From contig JBKEEF010000002.1 in the NCBI GenBank assembly GCA_047975765.1, positions 62,001-126,000 on the forward strand: a stretch of 64,000 nucleotides of DNA, in the 5' to 3' direction. The stretch's first letter is position 1; every line of letters starts with the position of its first letter. A model generated the notes under the pieces. It searched no databases and was not told the origin of the DNA. It was given only the letters and a program-made list of their open reading frames with translations. The stretch comes from JAQWBS01 sp047975765 (lineage in GTDB: Bacteria; Pseudomonadota; Alphaproteobacteria; RF32; CAG-239). The translations under genes and the position numbers were made by a program. Shown here piece after piece: positions 33,289 to 41,505 of this stretch.

Positions 33289-34965
33289 TTAAAGATAGTC
33301 ACCTGGTGTCAATTCATCAATCTGTTCTGGTTGCATATATTGTTTTGCATATTCCAAATAAACTTTGCTATTGACGAACACACGATAAATATCTGGATCA
33401 ATATGCCCTGTATTTTTCATATTTTGCATAATCTGTAGAACTTGAGAAAGCTTCTTGGTTTCTTTATAAGGACGGTCACTCGCTGTGAGTGCTTCAAAGA
33501 TATCTGCAATTGCCATAATTCTGGCAGGAACAGACATTTGATCACCTGTAAGTCCGTTCGGATAACCTTTTCCATCCATTCTTTCATGATGAGCGCCTGC
33601 ATATTCAACAACTTTAGAAAGTTCACGAGGGAAAGGAAGCGCTTTAAGCATATCAATTGTCACCTCAATATGTTCATTAATCTTATTTCTTTCTTCAGCA
33701 TTAATCGTACCACGTTTAATTTCAAGATTGTAAATTTCTCCATGATTATATCCATTTGCCAAATGATCTTCACGATTTTGCAATAAGTTTTCATAACTTG
33801 GATTATCATAAAGCTCCGTGTCTTTAATATTTTCTCTTTCTGCCCAAGAGATTCCTTTCATTCTGCTGAAATATCTCTTGAATTTATTTTTAGAAATTTC
33901 TCTCAAACGTGTAATATCTTCTTCTGCAATTGGAGTATCTCCAATATTGCATTTTGCAACAAAATCAAAATCTTCTTCAAGCTGCTTAACAGTCAAGACA
34001 AAATCTTCTTGAAGTTTTTCTTTATCTTCCAAGTTTGCAAGGCGTTTTTTCAAATATTCAATATGTGCATCTCTTCTCAAAATTTCAAAACGATTTCTAA
34101 TTTCATGAATACGGTTATTAATCGTTTCAAGCTTCGTTGCCTTATCAACTACATATTCTGATGTTGTCAATTTTCCACAATCATGTAACCAAGAAGCAAT
34201 ATGCAGGGAGTACCATTCTTCTGGACTAAGCTCAAAGTCCGCAAGAGGACCGTTTTCTTCTTGTACGGCTGCTGTCGCAAGCATTCGAGTAATAACTGGC
34301 ACATGCTGACAGTGATTTCCTGTATATGGCGATTTTGCATCAATTGCACGCGCAATAACCTCAATAAATGATTCAAGTAAATGTCCATAAGATTCTTTGA
34401 GCCTTCTATTTTCAGATAAAAGTGCAAGGATATTACAAATAAAGACTAAAGAACGCTGAATTTCAATTCCAAAAGGAATGTTTTTTCCATTTTCATCTTT
34501 GGAATTTACAAACTGGGCAACTCCAACAACCTCAGACTTTTTACTGATAAGAGGAATTGTCAAAACGGAAGTAGTGAGATAATTATTTTCTGCGTCATAT
34601 TTTTCAAAGAAACTATTATCAATCCCTTCAATATTGTAAATATGATCATAATTGATAATTTCACGATTAATAATGCTTCTTTCAACAACCGTCTTAACCG
34701 GTTTCTGGCGTTGTTCTTCAAGGCTCACTATTGGAGCATAAACCAAGTTATCAATGCCATTTTTAGAAATTTTCAAACTTTGATTACAACTGTAATCCAA
34801 GCTGATATAATTGTTTGTATCCAGACTATAAAAGAAGCAAGCATCTGTCTTAGAAATCTTCAAAGCCAGATTCATCATGCGTTGAACCGCAACAATATGA
34901 GATGTTTCATTAACGATTAAGTCTTGGAGTTCAAAAATATCCACTTCATTAATTAATTTAATCAT
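33289..34965 (-). CDS. GAF-like and HD-GYP domain protein (putative cyclic-di-GMP phosphodiesterase)
   Basis: A 558-residue cytoplasmic signalling protein. Residues 1-185 look like a GAF sensor domain (TSVLTIPLISKKSEVVGVAQFV). The HD-GYP domain follows: the H218/H221 region, HDCGKL at 261-266, and HHERMDGKGYPNGL with GYP at 467-469. Between the HD and GYP halves about 150 residues (275-425) of charged helix, probably coiled coil, are inserted. GGAGG precedes the ATG at 34965. It is cotranscribed with DUF2336. No GGDEF cyclase is in the window. Confidence 0.88.
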   Translation of the reverse strand: MIKLINEVDIFELQDLIVNETSHIVAVQRMMNLALKISKTDACFFYSLDTNNYISLDYSCNQSLKISKNGIDNLVYAPIVSLEEQRQKPVKTVVERSIINREIINYDHIYNIEGIDNSFFEKYDAENNYLTTSVLTIPLISKKSEVVGVAQFVNSKDENGKNIPFGIEIQRSLVFICNILALLSENRRLKESYGHLLESFIEVIARAIDAKSPYTGNHCQHVPVITRMLATAAVQEENGPLADFELSPEEWYSLHIASWLHDCGKLTTSEYVVDKATKLETINNRIHEIRNRFEILRRDAHIEYLKKRLANLEDKEKLQEDFVLTVKQLEEDFDFVAKCNIGDTPIAEEDITRLREISKNKFKRYFSRMKGISWAERENIKDTELYDNPSYENLLQNREDHLANGYNHGEIYNLEIKRGTINAEERNKINEHIEVTIDMLKALPFPRELSKVVEYAGAHHERMDGKGYPNGLTGDQMSVPARIMAIADIFEALTASDRPYKETKKLSQVLQIMQNMKNTGHIDPDIYRVFVNSKVYLEYAKQYMQPEQIDELTPGDYL

Positions 34966-34982
34966 CAATCCTCCAAGTCACA

Positions 34983-36098
34983 TCAACTAATCTTTGATAT
35001 TAAATATTTAATATCATCCATATCCATCTTTTGATTAAGAGCTTCATAAGTCAAAATTCGTTCAATAACTTTTTTAGAAAAAGTCTCGCGCGAATTTCCT
35101 GAAATATCAAAATTTAGCTCCTGAATAATCTTAAGTGATGTTATGACAGGAGAAAACATATTTGAAGGAACTTTTGCATCTCTCAACAGATTTCTTATTA
35201 TAAAGTCATCTTTTGAAGAAAACAAAACTTTTCTAACTTCATTGAGCGGTTTTTGTGTCAAAAAGCACAAAGCATATTCAAAAAACTTCAAATCACCTAA
35301 ACAAATTGCACGAACAATAAGACTACTACTTAGTTTGTTCAATTTGTGGAGCTGTGAAACAAACAATTCAACTTGTCGATCAGAGCTATATTCCTGAGAA
35401 ATTTTAAGAGTCACTTTATCTCTAACTTGTTCTACAATATCAACGACCACATCATCAGGAAGTTTATGCTTAAACAAAAGCTTAGCCTGTAATTTATCAG
35501 AAAGTGAATTCAGAATTTTTTCAACAACAGTCAGCGGCAAAATTTCTCTATCGACAATCTTTTCTTTAATACTATCAACATTTGCATATCTATCGACAAT
35601 TTTATCATAGGCTTTTTCTTCAATATTTGCTGTCTTATTTTCAAGCAATGCTTCCACAACAGGTGCAGAAGATTTTTCTGCAATATATTCCACAATCTCT
35701 GAAGAAAGATTTCTTCTCATTGCAACAGCTTTTTGCTTATTAATATCTTGATAGTCAATAATCTTGATTAAGTCTTCATAAGGAAGATTCTGATATTCCC
35801 GAATAAAAGGAATAGCAACACTATCTGTATCCTTGAGAATTTTATCAATGATATCACGTGGAATGTTCTTTGAGTTTTGCAAGGTTTCAGATAGAACTTC
35901 TCTCACCTTTACTTCAAAATCGCGCACCATGATTCGGAAAATATCTTCCGCAATTCTTTTTTCCTCTTCTGTAATCGTGAGGCTGTTATTATAGTAGAAA
36001 CCAATCTTCTTGATTGTCTCTGACTTTGCACCAGATGACAAGGTTTTTGCAAGAACATCAATATCTTTTTTTGTCAGAATTGCTTCTTTCATGAGCAT
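34983..36098 (-). CDS. DUF2336 family protein
   Basis: A 371-residue all-helical protein built of repeated short helices, with segments such as LPLTVVEKILNSLSDKLQAKLL and KLPDDVVVDIVEQV. This pattern matches DUF2336, an alphaproteobacterial family of HEAT-like repeats without a known reaction. It ends 17 bp before the HD-GYP gene and is likely its operon partner, so a signalling or scaffold role is plausible but inferred. The ATG at 36098 has only a weak GGAT; an ATG two codons later is an alternative. Confidence 0.78.
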   Translation of the reverse strand: MLMKEAILTKKDIDVLAKTLSSGAKSETIKKIGFYYNNSLTITEEEKRIAEDIFRIMVRDFEVKVREVLSETLQNSKNIPRDIIDKILKDTDSVAIPFIREYQNLPYEDLIKIIDYQDINKQKAVAMRRNLSSEIVEYIAEKSSAPVVEALLENKTANIEEKAYDKIVDRYANVDSIKEKIVDREILPLTVVEKILNSLSDKLQAKLLFKHKLPDDVVVDIVEQVRDKVTLKISQEYSSDRQVELFVSQLHKLNKLSSSLIVRAICLGDLKFFEYALCFLTQKPLNEVRKVLFSSKDDFIIRNLLRDAKVPSNMFSPVITSLKIIQELNFDISGNSRETFSKKVIERILTYEALNQKMDMDDIKYLISKIS

Positions 36099-36208
36099 AA
36101 TCCATATATAACGAATACGACAGATAGTAGTATATTATAATATATACCAAATCTATAGCAAATTTGATTAACTTTTTGTTAAATTAGTAGAAGATAATGC
36201 ATAGAGAG

Positions 36209-36496
36209 CTATTTTCTTGTAAATATATTGTCAATCTCGCTAAATTCAAGGCTATCCGTGACATCTTTTAAGATGATATTGTCAACTCGAGCCAGAGTTG
36301 GGCCTTTTGCACAAAGAGCTATCATCTTCTGAAGCGATTCATCTGAACCTTTCATCAAAATTTCAACATCACCATTATTGAGATTTTTAACAAAACCACC
36401 AATTCCACCTATTTCTGAAGCAGTCTTGACTGCCCAACCACGAAACCAGACTCTTTGAACTCGCCCTTGAATGATGAGATGATAAACTTTTTGCAT
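36209..36496 (-). CDS. acyP: Acylphosphatase
   Basis: A 95-residue small enzyme that hydrolyses carboxyl-phosphate bonds. The catalytic arginine lies in QGRVQRVWFRGW (phosphate-binding loop, about residues 10-21) and the catalytic asparagine in VKNLNNGDVEI near residue 38. The loop has VWFRG where VGFR is usual, a conservative change. Its ATG directly follows the TAA of the ATP12 gene, so it is the last gene of the long leftward run. Confidence 0.92.
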   Translation of the reverse strand: MQKVYHLIIQGRVQRVWFRGWAVKTASEIGGIGGFVKNLNNGDVEILMKGSDESLQKMIALCAKGPTLARVDNIILKDVTDSLEFSEIDNIFTRK

Positions 36497-36994
36497 TTAT
36501 TTAAGAACTTTTTCTAGAAATTTTAACTCAGCCAAAATAGCTGAACGCCTTTCCTCAGCCTCTACAACAATTCCCCAACTTTCTGCCTGCCAAAGTTCTT
36601 CAATGAAAGAAGCTTGAAAAGCCTCTTCAGCATCTATACGTTTCTTCACAAAAGCCATTGCTAAGAGTGTCGAACGTAAAATCATGGTTGATGCATAATA
36701 AACAGCTAATTCATCTTCAGAAAGACCACTAACAAATGCTCTAATACGATTATTTGTCTCAGGATGTTGATTTGGAACATCTAAACCACTTGAATAGTTG
36801 AATTTAACAGATAAAAGTTCCTCCAACCAATTTAAAATTGGTTTCCATTGTTGTTCCTGCCTTAAAAGAAGTTCTTTTTCAGTTCCCCAAAAAATAAGCA
36901 AATCAGTAATGGAGAAGTCGACTAAAATATCGACGACTTCTTCCCTATCTCTTGCAATGAACTTTTTTGCCTCTTCAATCTTTTTCAAAGTCAT
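36497..36994 (-). CDS. ATP12 family F1-ATPase assembly chaperone, lacking the N-terminal domain
   Basis: A 165-residue protein. The body matches the C-terminal helical half of ATP12: a DLLIFWGTEKELLLRQEQQW segment, then RAFVSGLSEDELAVYYAST and DAEEAFQASFIEELWQAE. ATP12 binds the F1 alpha subunit during ATP synthase assembly. Alphaproteobacterial homologues are typically about 240 residues or more; the N-terminal beta-rich domain is missing here. AsmA's stop lies 16 bp upstream and the frame does not extend, so no hidden N-terminus is visible. It may be a reduced but functional form or a decayed gene. Confidence 0.8.
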   Translation of the reverse strand: MTLKKIEEAKKFIARDREEVVDILVDFSITDLLIFWGTEKELLLRQEQQWKPILNWLEELLSVKFNYSSGLDVPNQHPETNNRIRAFVSGLSEDELAVYYASTMILRSTLLAMAFVKKRIDAEEAFQASFIEELWQAESWGIVVEAEERRSAILAELKFLEKVLK

Positions 36995-37010
36995 TCTTTA
37001 GAAGCCTTTA

Positions 37011-39245
37011 TTATTTCTTATTAAACATATTAATCAACTCATTGACGTTTTTCTCAATTTCTTGAACACCTTTTTCAGCATCCTTAGTACCAGTTGAGGA
37101 TGTTCCTTTAATTGTACTTTTAACATCTTTAACTGTTGATTTTAAAACCTTGCTAGCCCCTTTTATAGTGGTCTTAACAGTCTTTTCTGCACCTTTATAA
37201 ACATCTTGTCCAGTTGCCGCAACACCTGTTGGAGCAGGGAAATATTTTGAAAATGCAGTATTTTGCAAAGCTGTATAACAAGGCGCACTATTTGTATCCA
37301 TTGCCACACTTGCAGCATAAACTGGAGCTCCGAGAGCCATACCAACAACGGCTTTAGCAGCTTGTGCTTCATTCAAACCAACGGTTGGATTACTGATTGT
37401 TCCACCAACTTTAATGAAAGAAGAAACTGCTCGACTAATATTTGCAACATCTGTCAAACTTGAAAAAGGCTGAACAGTGAATGCAATTTTTTCATTCGGC
37501 AAATTAACAGAACCATCTGCCGAAATTTTAAATTGATCTGTATCAACCGCGATACCATGAGGAAAATTCAATTTTCCATTTTCAATATCCGTTCTCAAAA
37601 CGGCACAAGCTAATTTTGCTTTTGTCTTTTTCTTCGTGTTAATCTTAAGAGCACCAAGAACTTCACCAACAAAATTACCAGAGAAGAGCTTTAACTCACC
37701 CATATTAACAACAGACTTATCCATAATGACAATCACCTGACCATTAAGATTATTCACCACTGTTTGGCTTGTTGCACCATAAGAAGTGAGATACATTTTA
37801 ACTTCAGCTTTACCACCTTCAACAATTGAGAAACTATCTCCTGCTGTATCATTCAAAGGTTGATAAATTTTTTGAAGAAGCAAGTTTTTGCTATATAAAT
37901 TCAAAGCAATTGTTTTATTAATTGCGCTCACTTTTGCATCTGCAGTAAGAATTCCATCACCAAAATGGGTTTTAAGAACATATACATCTAGAACGCCATT
38001 ATTCAACTTAGCTTCAAGAACAACATCTCTCGTTGAAACATCTTTATTGATAATTAGCTTTTTGATTTCAATATCCAAATTTGCATTAGCCAATTTCAAA
38101 AGTTCATAAGGAATTGGCATATTTGGAACTAACTCAGCAGCATGAGCAGAAGAAATCAAACTCGGCAAAACCAAAGTTGCCTTCTTTTCTTGTGGAAGCA
38201 AAGTTTCCAAATTAATCAAGTCACTCACCAAACGAATGTTTGCATAAGGAACCTTACCAGAAATATCTGCGGTAATATTTCCATTCATAATATTTCCTTC
38301 AACATCAAGCTTTTGAATCGCCACTTTAACTTTTTGCAAATTACCATCAACACTTCCTGTCAGACTTGTGAGTGGGGCTCCAAAATTACCACGAGGGTTA
38401 TCAACCTGAACATTAAAGATATAATGAATATTATCATTCATTGGATTGATAATGCTTCCTTCGACATTAGCAGTTACATTAAAAGCTTTAGCATTGAGCA
38501 TAATTGGATATGGTTCAAAAGATTCAAGTAATGTTTTAATAGAACCAACATTCGCTTTACCAACAATGTCTTCGCCATTAAAAACAACATCAAAATTAAT
38601 TTTAATATCTGACAATGCACTCTCAGATGAAAGAGAAACCTCATTAATTTTGACAATCATTTCAGATTTTTCTTTGTGGTTTATAAATTTGACCAACCCA
38701 TTTTCAATCAACACATTTTTAGCAAAAACACTTTGAATTTCAAATTTATCTGCCTCATTCACAATTTGTGCATCAACAGCTTGAATAGCATCAACCTGAG
38801 CATATTGATTTTGAAGGCTTAATCTAGCTTGTTGTGTTGCAAAATCCCAGTTTGCAACGCCGTCATGATTAATTTCCAAAAAGATTTCAGGCTTAATCAA
38901 AATCACACGGTAAATTTCAATTTCTTTATGAAGCAAAGGAAGGATAGAAACTTGAACATCCAATCTTTCCAGCTGAGCCATATTTTTGTTTTGAGACCAA
39001 GAAGCATTAGCAAATTCTACATCTTCTAATTCCAATGTTGGAATGAGAGAAATTCCCAAACTTGCATTTCCATTAATAACAAACTTACGACCTGTTTGCT
39101 CTTCAACAATCTGTGAAATTCTACCCTTAAACTGGTTCATATCAAAGAAAAAGTGAATATAAACCACAATTCCTGCAATTGCTAAAAACAAAACAGCTAA
39201 AATAGTAAGTATCAATTTTTTAATAAATCTGAATAATGCTTTCAC
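37011..39245 (-). CDS. AsmA family protein
   Basis: A 744-residue protein with one N-terminal span (about residues 9-31) and a long periplasmic region. The N-terminal AsmA signature includes VEEQTGRKFVINGNASLGISLIPTLELEDV, described only in part, and the C-terminal AsmA domain has NGQVIVIMDKSVVNMGEL. Members of this superfamily are proposed to move or organise lipids between membranes. The C-terminal tail is low-complexity, rich in T, K and S. The start is GTG, two bases after the rluC stop. It belongs to the rarA-acyP operon. Confidence 0.9.
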   Translation of the reverse strand: MKALFRFIKKLILTILAVLFLAIAGIVVYIHFFFDMNQFKGRISQIVEEQTGRKFVINGNASLGISLIPTLELEDVEFANASWSQNKNMAQLERLDVQVSILPLLHKEIEIYRVILIKPEIFLEINHDGVANWDFATQQARLSLQNQYAQVDAIQAVDAQIVNEADKFEIQSVFAKNVLIENGLVKFINHKEKSEMIVKINEVSLSSESALSDIKINFDVVFNGEDIVGKANVGSIKTLLESFEPYPIMLNAKAFNVTANVEGSIINPMNDNIHYIFNVQVDNPRGNFGAPLTSLTGSVDGNLQKVKVAIQKLDVEGNIMNGNITADISGKVPYANIRLVSDLINLETLLPQEKKATLVLPSLISSAHAAELVPNMPIPYELLKLANANLDIEIKKLIINKDVSTRDVVLEAKLNNGVLDVYVLKTHFGDGILTADAKVSAINKTIALNLYSKNLLLQKIYQPLNDTAGDSFSIVEGGKAEVKMYLTSYGATSQTVVNNLNGQVIVIMDKSVVNMGELKLFSGNFVGEVLGALKINTKKKTKAKLACAVLRTDIENGKLNFPHGIAVDTDQFKISADGSVNLPNEKIAFTVQPFSSLTDVANISRAVSSFIKVGGTISNPTVGLNEAQAAKAVVGMALGAPVYAASVAMDTNSAPCYTALQNTAFSKYFPAPTGVAATGQDVYKGAEKTVKTTIKGASKVLKSTVKDVKSTIKGTSSTGTKDAEKGVQEIEKNVNELINMFNKK

Positions 39246-39247
39246 GA

Positions 39248-40180
39248 CTAAATATCCTTTAAATTAATTCCAACAGCCTCTAAACTTTCAATAAAATATT
39301 TAGGAAGCTCCGCTTCAATTATTTTCTCTTTTTTATATATACTCGACAAATCAATTTTATAAGCATGGAGATGTAACTTATTTGCAAAATTTTCTAAATT
39401 TTTGCGTTCACCACCATAATATTTTTCATCTCCAATAATTGGGCAACCAATATACTCTAAATGAACCCTGATTTGATGTGTTCTTCCCGTAACAGGACTT
39501 GCCTCTATAAGAGAAAACTTATTTGCCACATTGTCAACTATCTTATAGTCAGTAATGGCAGGTTTTCCACCTTCTTGAACAACATTTTTATCACCGTTTT
39601 TTTCAATTGGAGCATCTATTTGCCCAACCTCTTTTTTTGGCTTTCCATAAGCAAAAGCCAAATATGTTTTTCTAATTGTATGTTCGCGAAAACCTTTTGT
39701 CAGAGCTTCTGCTGACTTTCGAGTTCTAGCCAAGACCAAAAGCCCACTTGTTTCTTTGTCAATTCTATGAACAAGTTTTGGTCTTTCATCTAGTTCATAC
39801 ATTAAGCCATCAAGCAAACCATCAATATGCTTTGTAATACCACTTCCACCTTGAACAGCAATTCCAGAAGGCTTGTTCAAAACAATAATTTCATCATCTT
39901 TATAAATGACCAAACTTTGAATAAAATCTCTGTCTTTTTGAGAAATTATCTTAAATCTATCTTCAACATCAGCAACCGTAATTGGAGGAACTCTAACTTC
40001 TTGTCCTGCTTCCAACTTTGTAGAAACCTCTGCTCTTTTACCATCGACCTTAATTTGTTTTGTTCTGAGCAATTTCTGCAAACGACTCATCGGCAAATCT
40101 GGATAATACTTCAAAAACCAACGATTGAGCCTTGCGCCATCATCTGCTTGTTTCACTTTTATAATTTTAACTTCTGACAT
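39248..40180 (-). CDS. rluC: RluC/RluD family 23S rRNA pseudouridine synthase
   Basis: A 310-residue enzyme. An N-terminal S4 RNA-binding domain (MSRLQKLLRTKQIKVDGKR) precedes the catalytic core, with the active-site aspartate in LVHRIDKETSGLLVLAR and GRTHQIRVHLEYIGCPIIGD downstream. It probably modifies 23S rRNA in the large subunit; the exact position is not decidable between RluC and RluD types, though the position next to rarA in alphaproteobacteria favours RluC. The ATG at 40180 is ten bases after the rarA stop; the longer frame runs back into rarA. Confidence 0.9.
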   Translation of the reverse strand: MSEVKIIKVKQADDGARLNRWFLKYYPDLPMSRLQKLLRTKQIKVDGKRAEVSTKLEAGQEVRVPPITVADVEDRFKIISQKDRDFIQSLVIYKDDEIIVLNKPSGIAVQGGSGITKHIDGLLDGLMYELDERPKLVHRIDKETSGLLVLARTRKSAEALTKGFREHTIRKTYLAFAYGKPKKEVGQIDAPIEKNGDKNVVQEGGKPAITDYKIVDNVANKFSLIEASPVTGRTHQIRVHLEYIGCPIIGDEKYYGGERKNLENFANKLHLHAYKIDLSSIYKKEKIIEAELPKYFIESLEAVGINLKDI

Positions 40181-40190
40181 TTCATTTCTT

Positions 40191-41498
40191 TCAATTTTTA
40201 TTCTTGTTTTTTTCACGACGTAAATTATCGAAATATTCAATTCTTTTCTTGATTTCTCTCTCAAACCCTCGGTCGACAGGTTCATAAAGTTTTCTTCTTC
40301 CAACTTCTTCCGGAAAATAATTTTGCCCCGAAAATCCATCTTCTAAATCTTGGTCGTATTGGTAGCCATCACCATATCCCATTTCTCTCATCATCTTCGT
40401 TGGTGCATTTAAGATATGTTTAGGCGGCATTACAGAGCCTGTTCTACGAGCAAGTTCCCGAGCTTTATGCATTGCCTTATAAACGCCTGCAGATTTTGGT
40501 GCTGTTGCTAAATAAGCAACCAACTGCATAATTGCTAAATCACCTTCAGGTGAACCGATTCTCTCATAAGTTTGCCAACAAGAAATTGCTTGAACAACTG
40601 CATTAGGGTCTGCCAAAGAAACATCTTCAACCGCAAATCTTGTCAAACGACGTAAAAGGTATTTTGTATCCTCCCCAGCTTCCAACATTCTTGCAACCCA
40701 ATAAAGTGCAGCATCAACATCCGAACCACGCAAAGACTTGTGAACGGCAGAAATTAAATTATAATGCCCATCTCGACCTTTATCATATACAGGAGCTCTT
40801 GAACGCACAATTTTAATGATTGTTTCTTTATCAAAAATTTCGTCAGCCTGAGCATAAGCATAAATACTTTCTGCAAGATTAAGCATATATCTACCATCAC
40901 CATCTGCCAGCTCTTTAATAAATTCTCTTGCCTCTTCATCAATAGGGAGTTTTATTCCCGTTTCTCTTTCTGCTCTTTGTAAAAGCAATTCAAAATCATC
41001 TTGATTGAGACGATTAAGCGTGAAAACCTGACATCTTGAAAGTAAAGCGGCGTTGAGTTCAAACGACGGATTTTCGGTGGTTGCACCTACCAAGATGATA
41101 GTACCATTTTCAACATAAGGCAAAAAACCATCTTGCTGAGATTTGTTAAATCTATGAATTTCATCTACAAACAAAAGTGTTCCCTGACCTTGATTGGCAC
41201 GTCTGTCTTGAGCATATTGAAAAACTCTTTTCAAATCTGCAACACCAGAAAACACCGCAGAAATTTGTTCAAAATATAAGTTTGTATTTTCTGCAATCAG
41301 TCTTGCAATTGTGGTTTTTCCACATCCAGGAGGCCCCCAAAGGATGAAGGAAGAAATTTTGCCAGATTTGACCATTCTACCTAAAGGCGCATCTTCACCA
41401 ATAACATTTTCTTGCCCCACAACTTCTAACAAAGTTTGAGGACGAAGCCTATCCGCCAAGGGTCTTTTGACCTGCGATGAAAAAAGAGTATCTTCCAT
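40191..41498 (-). CDS. rarA: Replication-associated recombination protein RarA (MgsA)
   Basis: A 435-residue AAA+ ATPase of the clamp-loader clade acting at stalled replication forks. Walker A GPPGCGKTT lies at residues 55-63, Walker B LLFVDEIHRF near 109, and sensor-1 ILVGATTENPSFELN near 135. The C-terminal oligomerisation domain has the DVDAALYWVARMLEAGED and PPKHILNAPTKMM elements. It starts seven bases after the coupling-protein stop. Confidence 0.96.
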   Translation of the reverse strand: MEDTLFSSQVKRPLADRLRPQTLLEVVGQENVIGEDAPLGRMVKSGKISSFILWGPPGCGKTTIARLIAENTNLYFEQISAVFSGVADLKRVFQYAQDRRANQGQGTLLFVDEIHRFNKSQQDGFLPYVENGTIILVGATTENPSFELNAALLSRCQVFTLNRLNQDDFELLLQRAERETGIKLPIDEEAREFIKELADGDGRYMLNLAESIYAYAQADEIFDKETIIKIVRSRAPVYDKGRDGHYNLISAVHKSLRGSDVDAALYWVARMLEAGEDTKYLLRRLTRFAVEDVSLADPNAVVQAISCWQTYERIGSPEGDLAIMQLVAYLATAPKSAGVYKAMHKARELARRTGSVMPPKHILNAPTKMMREMGYGDGYQYDQDLEDGFSGQNYFPEEVGRRKLYEPVDRGFEREIKKRIEYFDNLRREKNKNKN

Positions 41499-41505
41499 AT
41501 CCTAC

